Below are positions 46,210 to 56,629 of a stretch of DNA of 64,000 bases, in pieces; positions within the stretch are counted from its first letter, which is position 1; every line of letters starts with the position of its first letter. The stretch lies in the NCBI RefSeq assembly GCF_014982715.1, contig NZ_JADCJY010000001.1, positions 868,001-932,000 of the forward strand. Direction: 5' to 3'. Origin of the DNA: Gallalistipes aquisgranensis. Lineage in GTDB: Bacteria; Bacteroidota; Bacteroidia; Bacteroidales; Rikenellaceae. The position numbers were made by a program, and so were the translations under genes. Under the pieces are notes generated by a model. The model had not been told where the DNA came from. It did not search any database and saw nothing but the letters and a program-made list of their open reading frames with translations.

Positions 46210-46764
46210 TCATACGATCCGTCTGTTCTTTTCAATAAATTGCTTGCGGATACCGGCCAGTTGCGACACGACCGAAGCATCCAGTCTCCGGAAATCGATC
46301 TCGAAGATGAACCCTCCCACGAGCTTCGGATTGACGGTGGCTTTCAGCTCCATAGTCCCTTTGGTGTGCGAGGTGACCATCTCCTTGATCCGTTCTTCCA
46401 CCTCTTTGTCTACGGCAACGGCCGTTTCGAGACTGCCCACGCTGATGTTGTTCGCTTTGCGGTAGAGGTCCTGATACATCAGGGCGATGGATTGCAGGTA
46501 CTCTTCGCGGTGGTTTTCCAACACCAGGTCAATGAACCGTTCGCTTTCGGCACTGACCTTTTCTCCGATAGCGCTGTGAAGCAGGTCTTTTTTATCCTTG
46601 GCGGACAGAACCGGATTGTCCAGCGTCGGCCGCAGGGTGGGTTCGAGGGAAAAACTGAGGGCCAGGCTTTCCATCTCCGCATAGACCTGCTTTTCCGCCG
46701 AACGCGACTTTGCGAATTCCAGCAGAGCCTTGGCATAACGCGAAGGGATGATTCCTGCATTCAT
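46210..46764 (-). CDS. atpH: F1F0 ATP synthase subunit delta
   Basis: A 184-residue stator subunit (OSCP type): N-terminal IIPSRYAKALLEFAKS helix and C-terminal domain with VNPKLVGGFIFEIDFRRLDASV. It ties the b subunit to the top of F1. It follows atpF by six bases. Confidence 0.94.
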   Translation of the reverse strand: MNAGIIPSRYAKALLEFAKSRSAEKQVYAEMESLALSFSLEPTLRPTLDNPVLSAKDKKDLLHSAIGEKVSAESERFIDLVLENHREEYLQSIALMYQDLYRKANNISVGSLETAVAVDKEVEERIKEMVTSHTKGTMELKATVNPKLVGGFIFEIDFRRLDASVVSQLAGIRKQFIEKNRRIV

Positions 46765-46770
46765 GGCTTA

Positions 46771-47271
46771 TCAGGCTTTAGGTGCGTGAATCTCATCCAA
46801 CATTCGTTCGATCAGAGCCATTTGTTCCTGCGGCTCTTTGATCTGGGCCCGGATCACCTTTTCGGCAATGTCGACCGAGAGTACGGCGATCTGGCTGCGC
46901 ACTTCGGCAATGGCCGCCTCCTTTTCGATCCTGATCTGCTTTTTCGCCTCCTCCAACTCTTTCTGAGCCTCTTTCCTAGCCTCTTCTTTTGCCTCAGCGA
47001 TGATTTTTTCCCGGGTTTGCGTTGCTTCACCGAGAATCTTCATCTGCTGTGTACGGGCTTCGGTGAGGACCGCTTCGCCTTCGGCTTTGATGTTCGCCAA
47101 CTGCCGGTTCGCTTCCTCTGCCACCTCCAGCGAATGGTCGATAAACTCTTTCCGTTCGTTCACCATTTTTACGATCACAGGGAAACCCCATTTCGCAAGG
47201 ATGATGAACACCACTCCGAAAGAGATCAGCATCCAGAACAGGAGGCCGGCGTCCGGTAATAACAACGACAT
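46771..47271 (-). CDS. atpF: F1F0 ATP synthase subunit b
   Basis: A 166-residue subunit with one N-terminal transmembrane helix (about 5-26, LLFWMLISFGVVFIILAKWGFPVI) and a long charged coiled coil (about 35-140), which forms the peripheral stalk. Only one b gene is present, so the stalk is probably a homodimer. It lies 12 bases after atpE. Confidence 0.94.
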   Translation of the reverse strand: MSLLLPDAGLLFWMLISFGVVFIILAKWGFPVIVKMVNERKEFIDHSLEVAEEANRQLANIKAEGEAVLTEARTQQMKILGEATQTREKIIAEAKEEARKEAQKELEEAKKQIRIEKEAAIAEVRSQIAVLSVDIAEKVIRAQIKEPQEQMALIERMLDEIHAPKA

Positions 47272-47283
47272 AAGGCGCAGCGA

Positions 47284-47568
<285 letters not shown>

Positions 47569-47598
47569 TTAAGTTTATAATTGTTTTAATTCTGTGTT

Positions 47599-48672
47599 TC
47601 AGTGTTGTTTGTGGGGTTCCACGCGCGACAGTCCGATAAATACGGCCGAGAGCATCGTGAATACATAAGCTTGAATGTAGGCGACCAATAACTCCAGGCA
47701 ATTCATAAAAATACTCATCAGTACCGATACTACGGTCATGGACGTATTGATAACGGGTCCCATCGCGACCGTGACGAATATCATACAGGTCAGTCCCAAT
47801 ATGATGGCATGTCCCGCCATCATATTGGCAAACAGACGGATGATAAGGGCGAACGGTTTGGTGAATACTCCGAAAAGTTCGATGGCAGGCATGAGGGGCA
47901 GTGGCACTTTCAGCCATGTCGGAACATCCGGCCAGAAAACCTCTTTCCAATACTCTTTGGTTCCCCAAATATTGACGGCAAGGAACGTGCAGACACCCAG
48001 TACGATAGTGATTGCGATATTGCCCGTCGTGGAGGCTCCTCCCGGGAAGATCGGAATAAGTCCCATCAGGTTGTTGACCAGAATGAAGAAGAACGCGGTC
48101 AGCAGATAGGGCGCATAGCGTTCGTAACCCTTTCCGATACACGGTTTTATCAGTCCGTCGTTGATCTCCATGACGAACATCTCCACCGCTCCGACAAATC
48201 CTTTCGGAACGGCTTTGGGACGTTTCCTGTACCACCGGGCGACACATAGTACGATACAGACCAGTATCGTGCTGTTGATCAGCAGGGCCAGTGCGTTTTT
48301 CGTGAGGGAGAGATCGACGGGACGCACCGCTTCTCCCCGGGCGTTGTACTCCACGATCTTTCCTGCGTATTTTCCGTCTTGGGCGATGCTGAATCCTTCG
48401 TAACTGCCGTTACCGTGATAGAGATGCGACGAAGAGAACAAATGCCACTTGCCGTTTTCTCCCCGTACGATCACAGGCAGCGGAATGGAAATATGGGTAT
48501 CTCCCCAGGTCGTGACGTGCCATTCGTAGGAGTCTCCTATATGGGAAAAGATCGTCTCTTTCACATCGAACTGTTCCTGCGGAGTCACTTCCACCGGTTG
48601 CTCTTCGGCCCGGGCCGTATAGGCGGCTGTCAATACCAGAACAAAGCACAATATGTTATACAATGATCTCAT
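47599..48672 (-). CDS. atpB: F1F0 ATP synthase subunit a with exported N-terminal domain
   Basis: A 357-residue membrane subunit. A signal peptide (about 1-22, ending TARAEEQ) and a region of about 110 residues outside the membrane precede the usual five or six helices. The essential Arg is in IIRLFANMMAGHA. The long N-terminal domain is a known Bacteroidota feature. Its start overlaps the end of the AtpI-like gene by four bases (48669-48672). Confidence 0.95.
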   Translation of the reverse strand: MRSLYNILCFVLVLTAAYTARAEEQPVEVTPQEQFDVKETIFSHIGDSYEWHVTTWGDTHISIPLPVIVRGENGKWHLFSSSHLYHGNGSYEGFSIAQDGKYAGKIVEYNARGEAVRPVDLSLTKNALALLINSTILVCIVLCVARWYRKRPKAVPKGFVGAVEMFVMEINDGLIKPCIGKGYERYAPYLLTAFFFILVNNLMGLIPIFPGGASTTGNIAITIVLGVCTFLAVNIWGTKEYWKEVFWPDVPTWLKVPLPLMPAIELFGVFTKPFALIIRLFANMMAGHAIILGLTCMIFVTVAMGPVINTSMTVVSVLMSIFMNCLELLVAYIQAYVFTMLSAVFIGLSRVEPHKQH

Positions 48673-49079
48673 CTGTCAATACCCTTGTTTACCAATTTTT
48701 CGAAACGGTAGAAAAAGTAGGTCTCAATGAATAGATAGAGGAAGTAAAAACCGATGGTCGTAATGCCAAAAAGCAGTTTGCGTTCCCCGATGATCCAGTC
48801 GTAAAGCAGGATGCTCCCGATAGTGACCAGCAGTTTTACAGCCCGCATCGTCATATAAATGTGGACGATCTTTTCCGGTCTGTCCTTGCTGTGGCGGAAC
48901 ATGATCGAGGACATGACGATTCCCAACACCGTGAAATAGACGGGTATCGAAGGATACCACGCAAAGTAGTAATCCGGGAAGCCGTAATGCAGTACGCATC
49001 CCACGATCGCCCCTACCAACAGGTTGGTCGCCAGGATTAGCACTATCGCCCTTTTCCTCAATCGTTGCACCGCATTCAT
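48669..49079 (-). CDS. AtpI-like membrane protein
   Basis: A 136-residue protein with four predicted transmembrane segments (about 10-30, 42-60, 78-95 and 100-120). Position between atpC and atpB and the four-helix layout suggest a relative of AtpI, a c-ring assembly helper, but sequence identity to known AtpI is not obvious to me. It starts six bases after atpC. Confidence 0.75.
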   Translation of the reverse strand: MNAVQRLRKRAIVLILATNLLVGAIVGCVLHYGFPDYYFAWYPSIPVYFTVLGIVMSSIMFRHSKDRPEKIVHIYMTMRAVKLLVTIGSILLYDWIIGERKLLFGITTIGFYFLYLFIETYFFYRFEKLVNKGIDR

Positions 49080-49084
49080 GACTG

Positions 49085-50940
<1,856 letters not shown>

Positions 50941-51003
50941 CTATTCCGCTCTTTTGATGACCTAAAAGTCGTTTTTTTATCGGGTGAATCGAACGGAAAA
51001 TAG

Positions 51004-51033
51004 TTGCAAAAGTCGTCCTGTTGCTTATCTTTG
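51004..51033 (+). promoter_or_regulatory. Promoter of the AraC regulator divergent from atpD
   Basis: TTG at 51004-51006, a 19-base spacer and TATCTTTG at 51026-51033. It rules out an in-frame TTG start at 51021. Confidence 0.7.
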
Positions 51034-51053
51034 TCCCAAAGGTATTGCAGAAT

Positions 51054-51938
51054 ATGGTGAAACAGGAGGGGCTGTCCGTACTCAATATGTTCAGGAACAG
51101 CGGTGAAAAGAGAAACGATTATCTGTCGGCTAATTTTGTCATATCGGATGCGAACCCGGAGCAGCTGGAGTTATTGCGGGAACCTTGCCGCCTGAACGGC
51201 GGTGCTTTCGGACTTTGTCTGAGGGGAACCTGCGAACTGTCTCTCAATCTGAACACATACCGGGTGAGTCCCCGCGATCTGATTGTGGTTACTCCCGGGG
51301 CTATCGTGCAGATCAAGGAGAAAAGCGAGGACTTCCGCGGTTTTCTGATCGGTTTTTCCGTCGATTTCGTGCGGGAAATAGATTTCCTGTCCATGATCCC
51401 CTTTTATGCCACCATACACGATAATCCGTGTCTTCCCCTGTCGGACGACAGTGCGTTCATGCTGTTCGACTTTTTCACCTTTCTGGGGGAAAAGGCCCGG
51501 CCGGGACATTTATATAAAAAGGAGATCACCCAGCATCTGATGCTTGCCCTGTTTTACGAGATCAGTGCGATTTATCAGAAAAGGCAGCCGGAATTACAGG
51601 TCCGCACACTCTCCCATCACGAGGATATCTGCAAACGGTTGGTCGAATTGGTGGTAAAGCATCACCGTAATGAACGCAGCGTGGGATTTTATGCCCGGGA
51701 ACTCTGCATGACGCCCAAATATCTCTCTTCGCTCGTCAAACGTATCAGCGGCAAGTCCGTCTTCGACTGGATCAACGATGCCGTGATCCTGGATGCGAAA
51801 ACGCTGTTGAAATCCTCGTCGATGACGGTGCAACAGATTTCGGACCAGTTGAATTTTCCGAATCCCTCCTTTTTCGGACGCTACTTCAAACAGCACACCG
51901 GAATGACACCTCGCCAGTACCGGCAACATATTGGTTGA
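51054..51938 (+). CDS. AraC-family transcriptional regulator
   Basis: A 294-residue regulator. The N-terminal half (about 20-130; CLRGTCELSLNLNTYRVSPRDLIVVTPG) is a cupin-like sensor and the C-terminal third holds the two helix-turn-helix units (about 195-292; RSVGFYARELCMTPKYLSSLVKRISG and VQQISDQLNFPNPSFFGRYFKQHTGMTP). The second HTH is close to the AraC consensus. It is divergent from the ATP synthase operon with 170 bases between the start codons and convergent with the M23 peptidase gene, six bases apart. Confidence 0.9.
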   Translation: MVKQEGLSVLNMFRNSGEKRNDYLSANFVISDANPEQLELLREPCRLNGGAFGLCLRGTCELSLNLNTYRVSPRDLIVVTPGAIVQIKEKSEDFRGFLIGFSVDFVREIDFLSMIPFYATIHDNPCLPLSDDSAFMLFDFFTFLGEKARPGHLYKKEITQHLMLALFYEISAIYQKRQPELQVRTLSHHEDICKRLVELVVKHHRNERSVGFYARELCMTPKYLSSLVKRISGKSVFDWINDAVILDAKTLLKSSSMTVQQISDQLNFPNPSFFGRYFKQHTGMTPRQYRQHIG

Positions 51939-51944
51939 CGCCGC

Positions 51945-53018
51945 TTATTTGATCCGCAGTTTGCGTCCCAACCGGAGTACCGTATTGCGGCTGATGCCGT
52001 TCAGCCGGCAAATCTGGTCGATACTGACTCCGTAGCGGACGGCGAGTTTGCTCAGCATGTCACCCTGACGGATCGTGTGGTAAACGGCGTTGCTCGGATT
52101 GAGCCCTGTCGGCTGCGACTTCTGGCTCTTTTGAGGATTGGTGATCCGTTCCAAAATCTCTTCTGAAGTGTTTTCTCCCGATTCCGAGGCCAACATTTTG
52201 AAACTGTCGTCCCACTCATCGTCTTCCTCCAACTGGTCGGAGGCCCGGGAGTTGATATTGAAAAAAGATTTCTCGAGCGCGAAGGTCTGATAACGGAGCT
52301 GGCCGGTTTCGAAATCCACGATGAATTCCGGATCGAAAGTTTGGTCGCAGTAGCGCATTTCGTAGTGGAGGTGCGGTCCCCGGCTGCGTCCCGTACTGCC
52401 GATAAAGCCGATAATCTGGCCTGCTTTGACGTATTGTTCCGTCTCCACATTGCGCTTGGTGAGATGGGCATACCATGTCTCCAGCCCGTTGCGGTGCCGG
52501 ATGATGACCAGATTGCCGAATCCCCCCGTGTTGTATTTCGAGTAGCGGATGCGTCCGTCGAATGTGGCGTAGACGGGCTCCCCTATTTGCAGGGGAATGT
52601 CCACGCCGTTATGGTTCCGGCGTCCTCTGCGTCCGTATTTGGAGAGGACTTTGCCCATGACGGGATAATGGAAATCGCTCAGCGACGAGATCAGTTTCAG
52701 GTCAGTGACGGGCGGCAGATCGGCCAGCTCGATTGAGCGATAGGCGAACACCTGCGTCGTGTCCCAATGTTCCCGATAGACAGGCAGTTCATCGAGCGCC
52801 TGGAGGGAGGGACGATAATAGCTCCAGGTATTGTTGCTGTACAGAATGACCTTGGTCTCCGGATCGGATGTGTCGAGCGTGTCGAGCGCCCTCTGCGGAA
52901 GGTCTTCCAGTTTCGGCGTCACGTGTTTGACAGGCCGGCGGGGTGCGGCTGTACCCGGTCCGGCCGAATATAGAAAGGGGATGGCTAAGATGCTTATGAA
53001 TAGTGGTTTGAAATGCAC
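51945..53018 (-). CDS. Exported M23 peptidase with C-terminal LysM
   Basis: A peptidoglycan-binding endopeptidase, 357 residues from the GTG at 53018. A signal peptide (about 1-25) precedes an M23/LytM domain with HNGVD, the conserved YAHL turn and HLHYE, so the zinc site appears intact and active. A LysM domain (last 45 residues; HTIRQGDMLSKLAVRYGVSIDQICRLNG) targets cell wall. An in-frame GTG at 53048 would extend it by ten residues but overlaps a -7 element. Role: likely wall remodelling during growth or division. Confidence 0.9.
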   Translation of the reverse strand: MHFKPLFISILAIPFLYSAGPGTAAPRRPVKHVTPKLEDLPQRALDTLDTSDPETKVILYSNNTWSYYRPSLQALDELPVYREHWDTTQVFAYRSIELADLPPVTDLKLISSLSDFHYPVMGKVLSKYGRRGRRNHNGVDIPLQIGEPVYATFDGRIRYSKYNTGGFGNLVIIRHRNGLETWYAHLTKRNVETEQYVKAGQIIGFIGSTGRSRGPHLHYEMRYCDQTFDPEFIVDFETGQLRYQTFALEKSFFNINSRASDQLEEDDEWDDSFKMLASESGENTSEEILERITNPQKSQKSQPTGLNPSNAVYHTIRQGDMLSKLAVRYGVSIDQICRLNGISRNTVLRLGRKLRIK

Positions 53019-53047
53019 AATAAGGGATTTTATGGATTTCGTTCCCA

Positions 53048-53076
53048 CAAATGTAGAAAAAAAACGGTAAAGTCAA
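53048..53076 (-). promoter_or_regulatory. Promoter of the M23 peptidase gene
   Basis: On the minus strand TTG (53076-53074), an 18-base spacer and TACATTTG (53055-53048). It lies between the DUF3109 gene and the peptidase. Confidence 0.5.
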
Positions 53077-53086
53077 TTTCCGGAAG

Positions 53087-53677
53087 CTACCTGCCGTTAT
53101 CCTGCAAAAACTTGTCCGCAGCTTCCAGTGCTTTGTAAAATTCCTCGCCGAAACGGCGGATGATCGGCTCTTTCAGCGAGCGGTACAGCGGGATGCCCTT
53201 TTTTTCACCACAATGCAGTGCCGGCGAACAGATACTCCAGCGATGATAGTTCAGACCGAATGTACCGTTACTGAACCGAATTACCCGGATCGGATAGAGA
53301 TGGCAGGAAACAGGCTTGTTGACAGGACATTTTCCCTCTCTGTACGCTTTTTCGATGGCGCAGAGAGTAATGCCGTTCTCTGTGTAGGAATAGGCGCATT
53401 CGGCGTCGTTGATCAGCGGCGTCGTGTAATCTCCGTCGACATCCACCACCATGAATCCCTGTCGTTCGACGGCCTCTATGCCTTCCGGTTTCATATACGG
53501 ACGGAAGGTGTCGTATGCCGCTTCGAGTTCATCCGCTTCTTCGGCTTCGAGCGGAGCTCCGGAATTTCCTTCCACGCAGCAGATTCCCTTGCAACGGGAG
53601 ATGTCACAGGAGAATCGGGTGGTCAGAATTTCGGTGCTTATGATTTTGTCGTCGATCTCGATCATTTTTTTACACAT
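53087..53677 (-). CDS. DUF3109 family protein
   Basis: A 196-residue cytoplasmic protein with a conserved Cys pattern: FSCDISRCKGICCVEGNSGAPL near the N-terminus, then ECAYS, TLCAIEKA, GKCPVNKPVSCHLYPIR and a C-terminal SICSPALHCGEKKG. The Cys set resembles iron- or zinc-chelating YkgJ-like proteins. Function is unknown. The start at 53677 or 53665 overlaps the end of ddl, so translation is coupled. Confidence 0.9.
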   Translation of the reverse strand: MCKKMIEIDDKIISTEILTTRFSCDISRCKGICCVEGNSGAPLEAEEADELEAAYDTFRPYMKPEGIEAVERQGFMVVDVDGDYTTPLINDAECAYSYTENGITLCAIEKAYREGKCPVNKPVSCHLYPIRVIRFSNGTFGLNYHRWSICSPALHCGEKKGIPLYRSLKEPIIRRFGEEFYKALEAADKFLQDNGR

Positions 53678-54645
53678 GTATTTTCGATGATGATGTCGAA
53701 CAGCTCACCGAGTGTCATGCCCATGGCCCGGACCTGCTTGGGTACGATACTGCCTGCACTCATGCCCGGTATCGTATTTATCTCGATCATGTAGGGGGTA
53801 TCGTTCCGCACGATGAAATCAATACGGACCACTCCCCGGCAGCGACAGGCTTTGTATGCTTTGAGGGTCATCTCATTCAACAGGCGCGTTACTTCGGGCT
53901 TGAGGTCGGCCGGAGTAATTTCGTCGGCCAGTCCTGCGGTATATTTGGCTTCATAGTCGAAAAAATCGCGTTTGGAGACCAGTTCCGTAACGGGGAAGAC
54001 ATACTCTTTGCCGCCGGCGATCATGACGCCGCATCCGATTTCCCGCCCTTCGATAAACTCTTCGATAAGCACTTCCGAACTCTCTCTGAACGCAGCTTCC
54101 AATGCCGGCAGTATCTCTCCCTCCTTTTTCACTTTCGTCACACCGAAACTGCTGCCGCTGGCGTTGGGTTTGATGAAAAGCGGCAGGCCGAACCTGCGGA
54201 CCACTTCTGCCGGTTCGACCGTATCTCCTTTTTTGACGAATATTTCGCGGGCGAGAGGAATTCCCATGTCAGCCACGGCCCGTTTGCAGGAGATTTTGTC
54301 GAACGTGATGACCGACGAAACCATGTCGCACGAAGAGTAGGGAATGTCCATCATTTCCAGGTAGCCCTGCAATTTACCGTCTTCGCCCGGAGTGCCGTGA
54401 ATCAGAATCAACGCATATTCGAGCGGAATTTTACGGCCGTCGAGTGTCAGCGAAAAATCGTTTTTATCGACCTGGACGCGGGTTCCGTCCGGTGCCGTAT
54501 AGTTCCAATCCCGTCCGTGCAGGTCGATTTTATATATGTTGTATTTCGACGTATCGAGCGTCTGTTCGACCTGTGCGGCGCTGTCGAGCGATACGTTGCG
54601 TTCGGAGGAGTTGCCTCCTGCCAGTAATGCGATGTTCAGTTTCAT
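53662..54645 (-). CDS. ddl: D-alanine--D-alanine ligase
   Basis: A 327-residue ATP-grasp ligase that makes the D-Ala-D-Ala dipeptide for peptidoglycan. N-terminal LLAGGNSSERNVSLDSA, LIHGTPGEDGKLQGYLEM, the ATP-grasp FIKPNASGSSFGVTKV and EEFIEGREIGCGVM, and the metal-binding IDFIVRNDTPYMIEINTIPGM are present. It overlaps DUF3109 and is close to the M23 peptidase gene, a cell-wall group. Confidence 0.96.
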   Translation of the reverse strand: MKLNIALLAGGNSSERNVSLDSAAQVEQTLDTSKYNIYKIDLHGRDWNYTAPDGTRVQVDKNDFSLTLDGRKIPLEYALILIHGTPGEDGKLQGYLEMMDIPYSSCDMVSSVITFDKISCKRAVADMGIPLAREIFVKKGDTVEPAEVVRRFGLPLFIKPNASGSSFGVTKVKKEGEILPALEAAFRESSEVLIEEFIEGREIGCGVMIAGGKEYVFPVTELVSKRDFFDYEAKYTAGLADEITPADLKPEVTRLLNEMTLKAYKACRCRGVVRIDFIVRNDTPYMIEINTIPGMSAGSIVPKQVRAMGMTLGELFDIIIENTCVKK

Positions 54646-54668
54646 GTTTCGAATATCTTTTGTGGCCT

Positions 54669-54676
54669 CAAAGGTA
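54669..54676 (-). promoter_or_regulatory. Possible -7 element of the ddl promoter
   Basis: TACCTTTG on the minus strand lies 24 bases before the ddl start; the -33 would fall within the terminator of the preceding gene and is not evident. Confidence 0.4.
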
Positions 54677-54680
54677 ATAA

Positions 54681-54707
54681 AAAAAGCTGCCTTTGGGGCA
54701 GCTTTTT
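54681..54707 (-). terminator. Terminator of the three-repeat protein gene
   Basis: An 11-bp stem (54681-54691 with 54697-54707) with a five-base loop; A/T-rich outer arm gives a U-tract on the minus strand. It lies 16 bases past the stop. Confidence 0.8.
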
Positions 54708-54722
54708 AAACAGGCCGGACGA

Positions 54723-55754
54723 TTATTTGTCCCTCTCTGCGGTCGGCAGTTTGCACCACTCCTTGAAAGCTTTCATCTGATCGGCAGGGATGACGGATTC
54801 CATCTCTTTCAGATAGGCTTTGTATCGGGCTCCGCTGGCGGCTTTACGTTCCTCTTCCGACTTCCAGGTTCTGAATCTGTTCAGATAATCCGCTTCGTAG
54901 AAGTAGTTGTAGTTGATCTCTTCGAGCAGCTGCTTTGTCTTGTTGTTGACCTGGATGGCACGGCACAGGTTCGCTACCCTCTTTTCCGCCCGGGCGGCCG
55001 CTTTTTCGTTCTTTTGGGCGGGAATGGATGGTGCCGGATCGACTTTGCGGTCGCGTTCGGCCGTGGAGAGCCTGCTCCATGCCCGGTATGCTTCCATCTG
55101 GTCCTCGGGGATCAGTTTCTTCAGCTGGGTGGTATAGGTACGGTAGGCTTCGCTCGTAGCGGCTTTCTTCTCTTCCTCGGAAGCCCACTCCTTTGCCCTG
55201 AACTCGATGTTCACCTTGTAGAAATAGTCGTAGGAAATGTCTTTGGCGATCTGCTTGAGATCATCGTTGATTTTGACCGTCTGGCACATGTTCTCCACGC
55301 GGTTGTTCGCCCTGTCGCGTGCTTTCTGTTCCTTTTCGGTCAGTTTGGGGTCGGCATTGGCTTTTTGTGCCGGGCCGGACGGAGCCACCTGACGATCGCG
55401 CTCGGCGGGCGGCAGTCTTCTCCACGTTTCGAAGGCGGCTCTCTGGTCGCTCGGGATGAGCGAGCGCATCTGTTTGATATATTCGTTGAAAGCCTTGCCT
55501 CCCGCCTCTTTCCGGGCCTGCTGGGAAGGCCATTCCTGTTCTCGGTATTTGACGTCGACGAGTACGATGTAGTCGTAGGTGATCTGTTTGATCTTCTCTT
55601 TGATGTCGTTGCTGAGCTTGACCGTCTGGCACATGTTTTCCACACGGTTGTCTGCTTTGGCGCGTGCTTTGGGATACTTTTCTTTGGCTGATACGCAAAC
55701 GGAGATCAGCATGGCTGCACCCAATGCGAGCATGGGTCTGAAAACGGTTTTCAT
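54723..55754 (-). CDS. Exported protein made of three tandem helical repeats
   Basis: Not recognised as a named family. From the ATG at 55754 the protein has 343 residues: a signal peptide (about 1-23, ending VCVSA), then three repeats of about 85 residues at about 36-120, 151-235 and 258-342, joined by Pro/Ala/Lys linkers. Each repeat starts NRVENMC or KRVANLC and ends in RLPPAERD, RLSTAERD or KLPTAERD, with a conserved I-P-x-D-Q-x-x-x-F/Y-x-x-W in between. It is strongly helical and charged. The pattern of a helical hairpin with an LxPxDQ turn recalls Spy/CpxP-like chaperones, but this is only resemblance. One-gene unit with its own -7 element and terminator. Confidence 0.8.
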   Translation of the reverse strand: MKTVFRPMLALGAAMLISVCVSAKEKYPKARAKADNRVENMCQTVKLSNDIKEKIKQITYDYIVLVDVKYREQEWPSQQARKEAGGKAFNEYIKQMRSLIPSDQRAAFETWRRLPPAERDRQVAPSGPAQKANADPKLTEKEQKARDRANNRVENMCQTVKINDDLKQIAKDISYDYFYKVNIEFRAKEWASEEEKKAATSEAYRTYTTQLKKLIPEDQMEAYRAWSRLSTAERDRKVDPAPSIPAQKNEKAAARAEKRVANLCRAIQVNNKTKQLLEEINYNYFYEADYLNRFRTWKSEEERKAASGARYKAYLKEMESVIPADQMKAFKEWCKLPTAERDK

Positions 55755-55799
55755 CTGCATTCCGAATGTTTTTTTAGGTTGAAATTGGGTTTCTGTTCC

Positions 55800-55807
55800 C
55801 AAATATA
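55800..55807 (-). promoter_or_regulatory. Probable -7 element of the three-repeat protein gene
   Basis: TATATTTG on the minus strand, 46 bases before the ATG at 55754. An in-frame start at 55802 would lie inside it and was not used. Confidence 0.5.
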
Positions 55808-55854
55808 GGGAAAATATTCGGAATGTATCCGTTCCGACAGGAAAATGTCTTCCG

Positions 55855-56367
55855 TCAATCGCATCTGCTGCCGGCCATCCTGAGGATGAAATAGAGCGGG
55901 GTGACGAACAGCAAGACGATCAGAACCTGGAAGACAAGACCGACGCCCGTGACCGAGTGGCCGTGGAACACCGTAAAAAGAGAAAGGTTGTTGATGCAGG
56001 CGAACATGACGGTTATTTCCAGTTTTATATGGCGCATCATTCTGACACCGAGCCGGTAGAGCGTATTCCGGTTGTGGTCGGATACTTTGACTGGATAATT
56101 GAATTTTTTGTAATATTTTTCGCTGATCGAAAGTCCTGTAAACAATACGGCTGCTACGATCGGCAGGATAAGCAGATACGAGCGTCCGCCCCAGCCGTCG
56201 GCTGTTCCTCTGATATCGAAATGAATCGGAATGGCCGTATCGGCCAATTCGTTCCAATAGAGCAATGGGTACAACGCCCAAATGAAACTTGCTCCGGAAA
56301 GGATTTCCAGTATCCGGTCGTAGCGTTCTTTTCGGGTCGGGGATAAAGATTCGGGTTCTCGGTGCAA
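55855..56367 (-). CDS. DUF1648-like membrane protein
   Basis: A membrane protein with about four or five hydrophobic segments. The segment ALYPLLYWNELADTAIPIHFDIRGTADGWGGRS is the DUF1648 hallmark (P-x-H-(F)-(D)-x-x-G-x-x-(D)-x-W). No function is known. The frame stays open upstream to an ATG at 56481, but that part overlaps the TPR-like gene in another frame; a TTG at 56367 just after that gene's stop gives about 170 residues and is preferred, with low certainty on the exact start. Confidence 0.7.
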   Translation of the reverse strand: MHREPESLSPTRKERYDRILEILSGASFIWALYPLLYWNELADTAIPIHFDIRGTADGWGGRSYLLILPIVAAVLFTGLSISEKYYKKFNYPVKVSDHNRNTLYRLGVRMMRHIKLEITVMFACINNLSLFTVFHGHSVTGVGLVFQVLIVLLFVTPLYFILRMAGSRCD

Positions 56368-56380
56368 GGTCAGAGAGTTG

Positions 56381-56629
56381 TCAGGGATTGTAGATGTCTT
56401 TGTAGCGGAATTCGAATATTTCCCGGAGCATGGCGATGTATTCGCCCGCTTCCGTGTGGGAGGGAACGAGTTGCCGTACACGGATAAAGTCGTTCATCGC
56501 TTTATCGAACGCTCCGTCACGGTGGTACAGTTTACCCCGCTCCAAATAGAGTTTGTGATCGCCGGGCGACTCTCCGATAGCGGTCGTCAGCAGATCTATT
56601 TCGTTTTGCAATCTGTTGTGCATGTCCAT
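56381..56629 (-). CDS. Small TPR-like protein
   Basis: An 82-residue soluble protein. Two helices with the TPR pattern (LYLERGKLYHRDGAFDKAMNDFIRVRQLVPSH) are framed by an N-terminal helix and a C-terminal acidic helix. One to one-and-a-half TPR motifs suggest a protein-protein contact module. Its start lies within the end of nadD (34-base overlap), so it is translated from the same message. Confidence 0.75.
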   Translation of the reverse strand: MDMHNRLQNEIDLLTTAIGESPGDHKLYLERGKLYHRDGAFDKAMNDFIRVRQLVPSHTEAGEYIAMLREIFEFRYKDIYNP

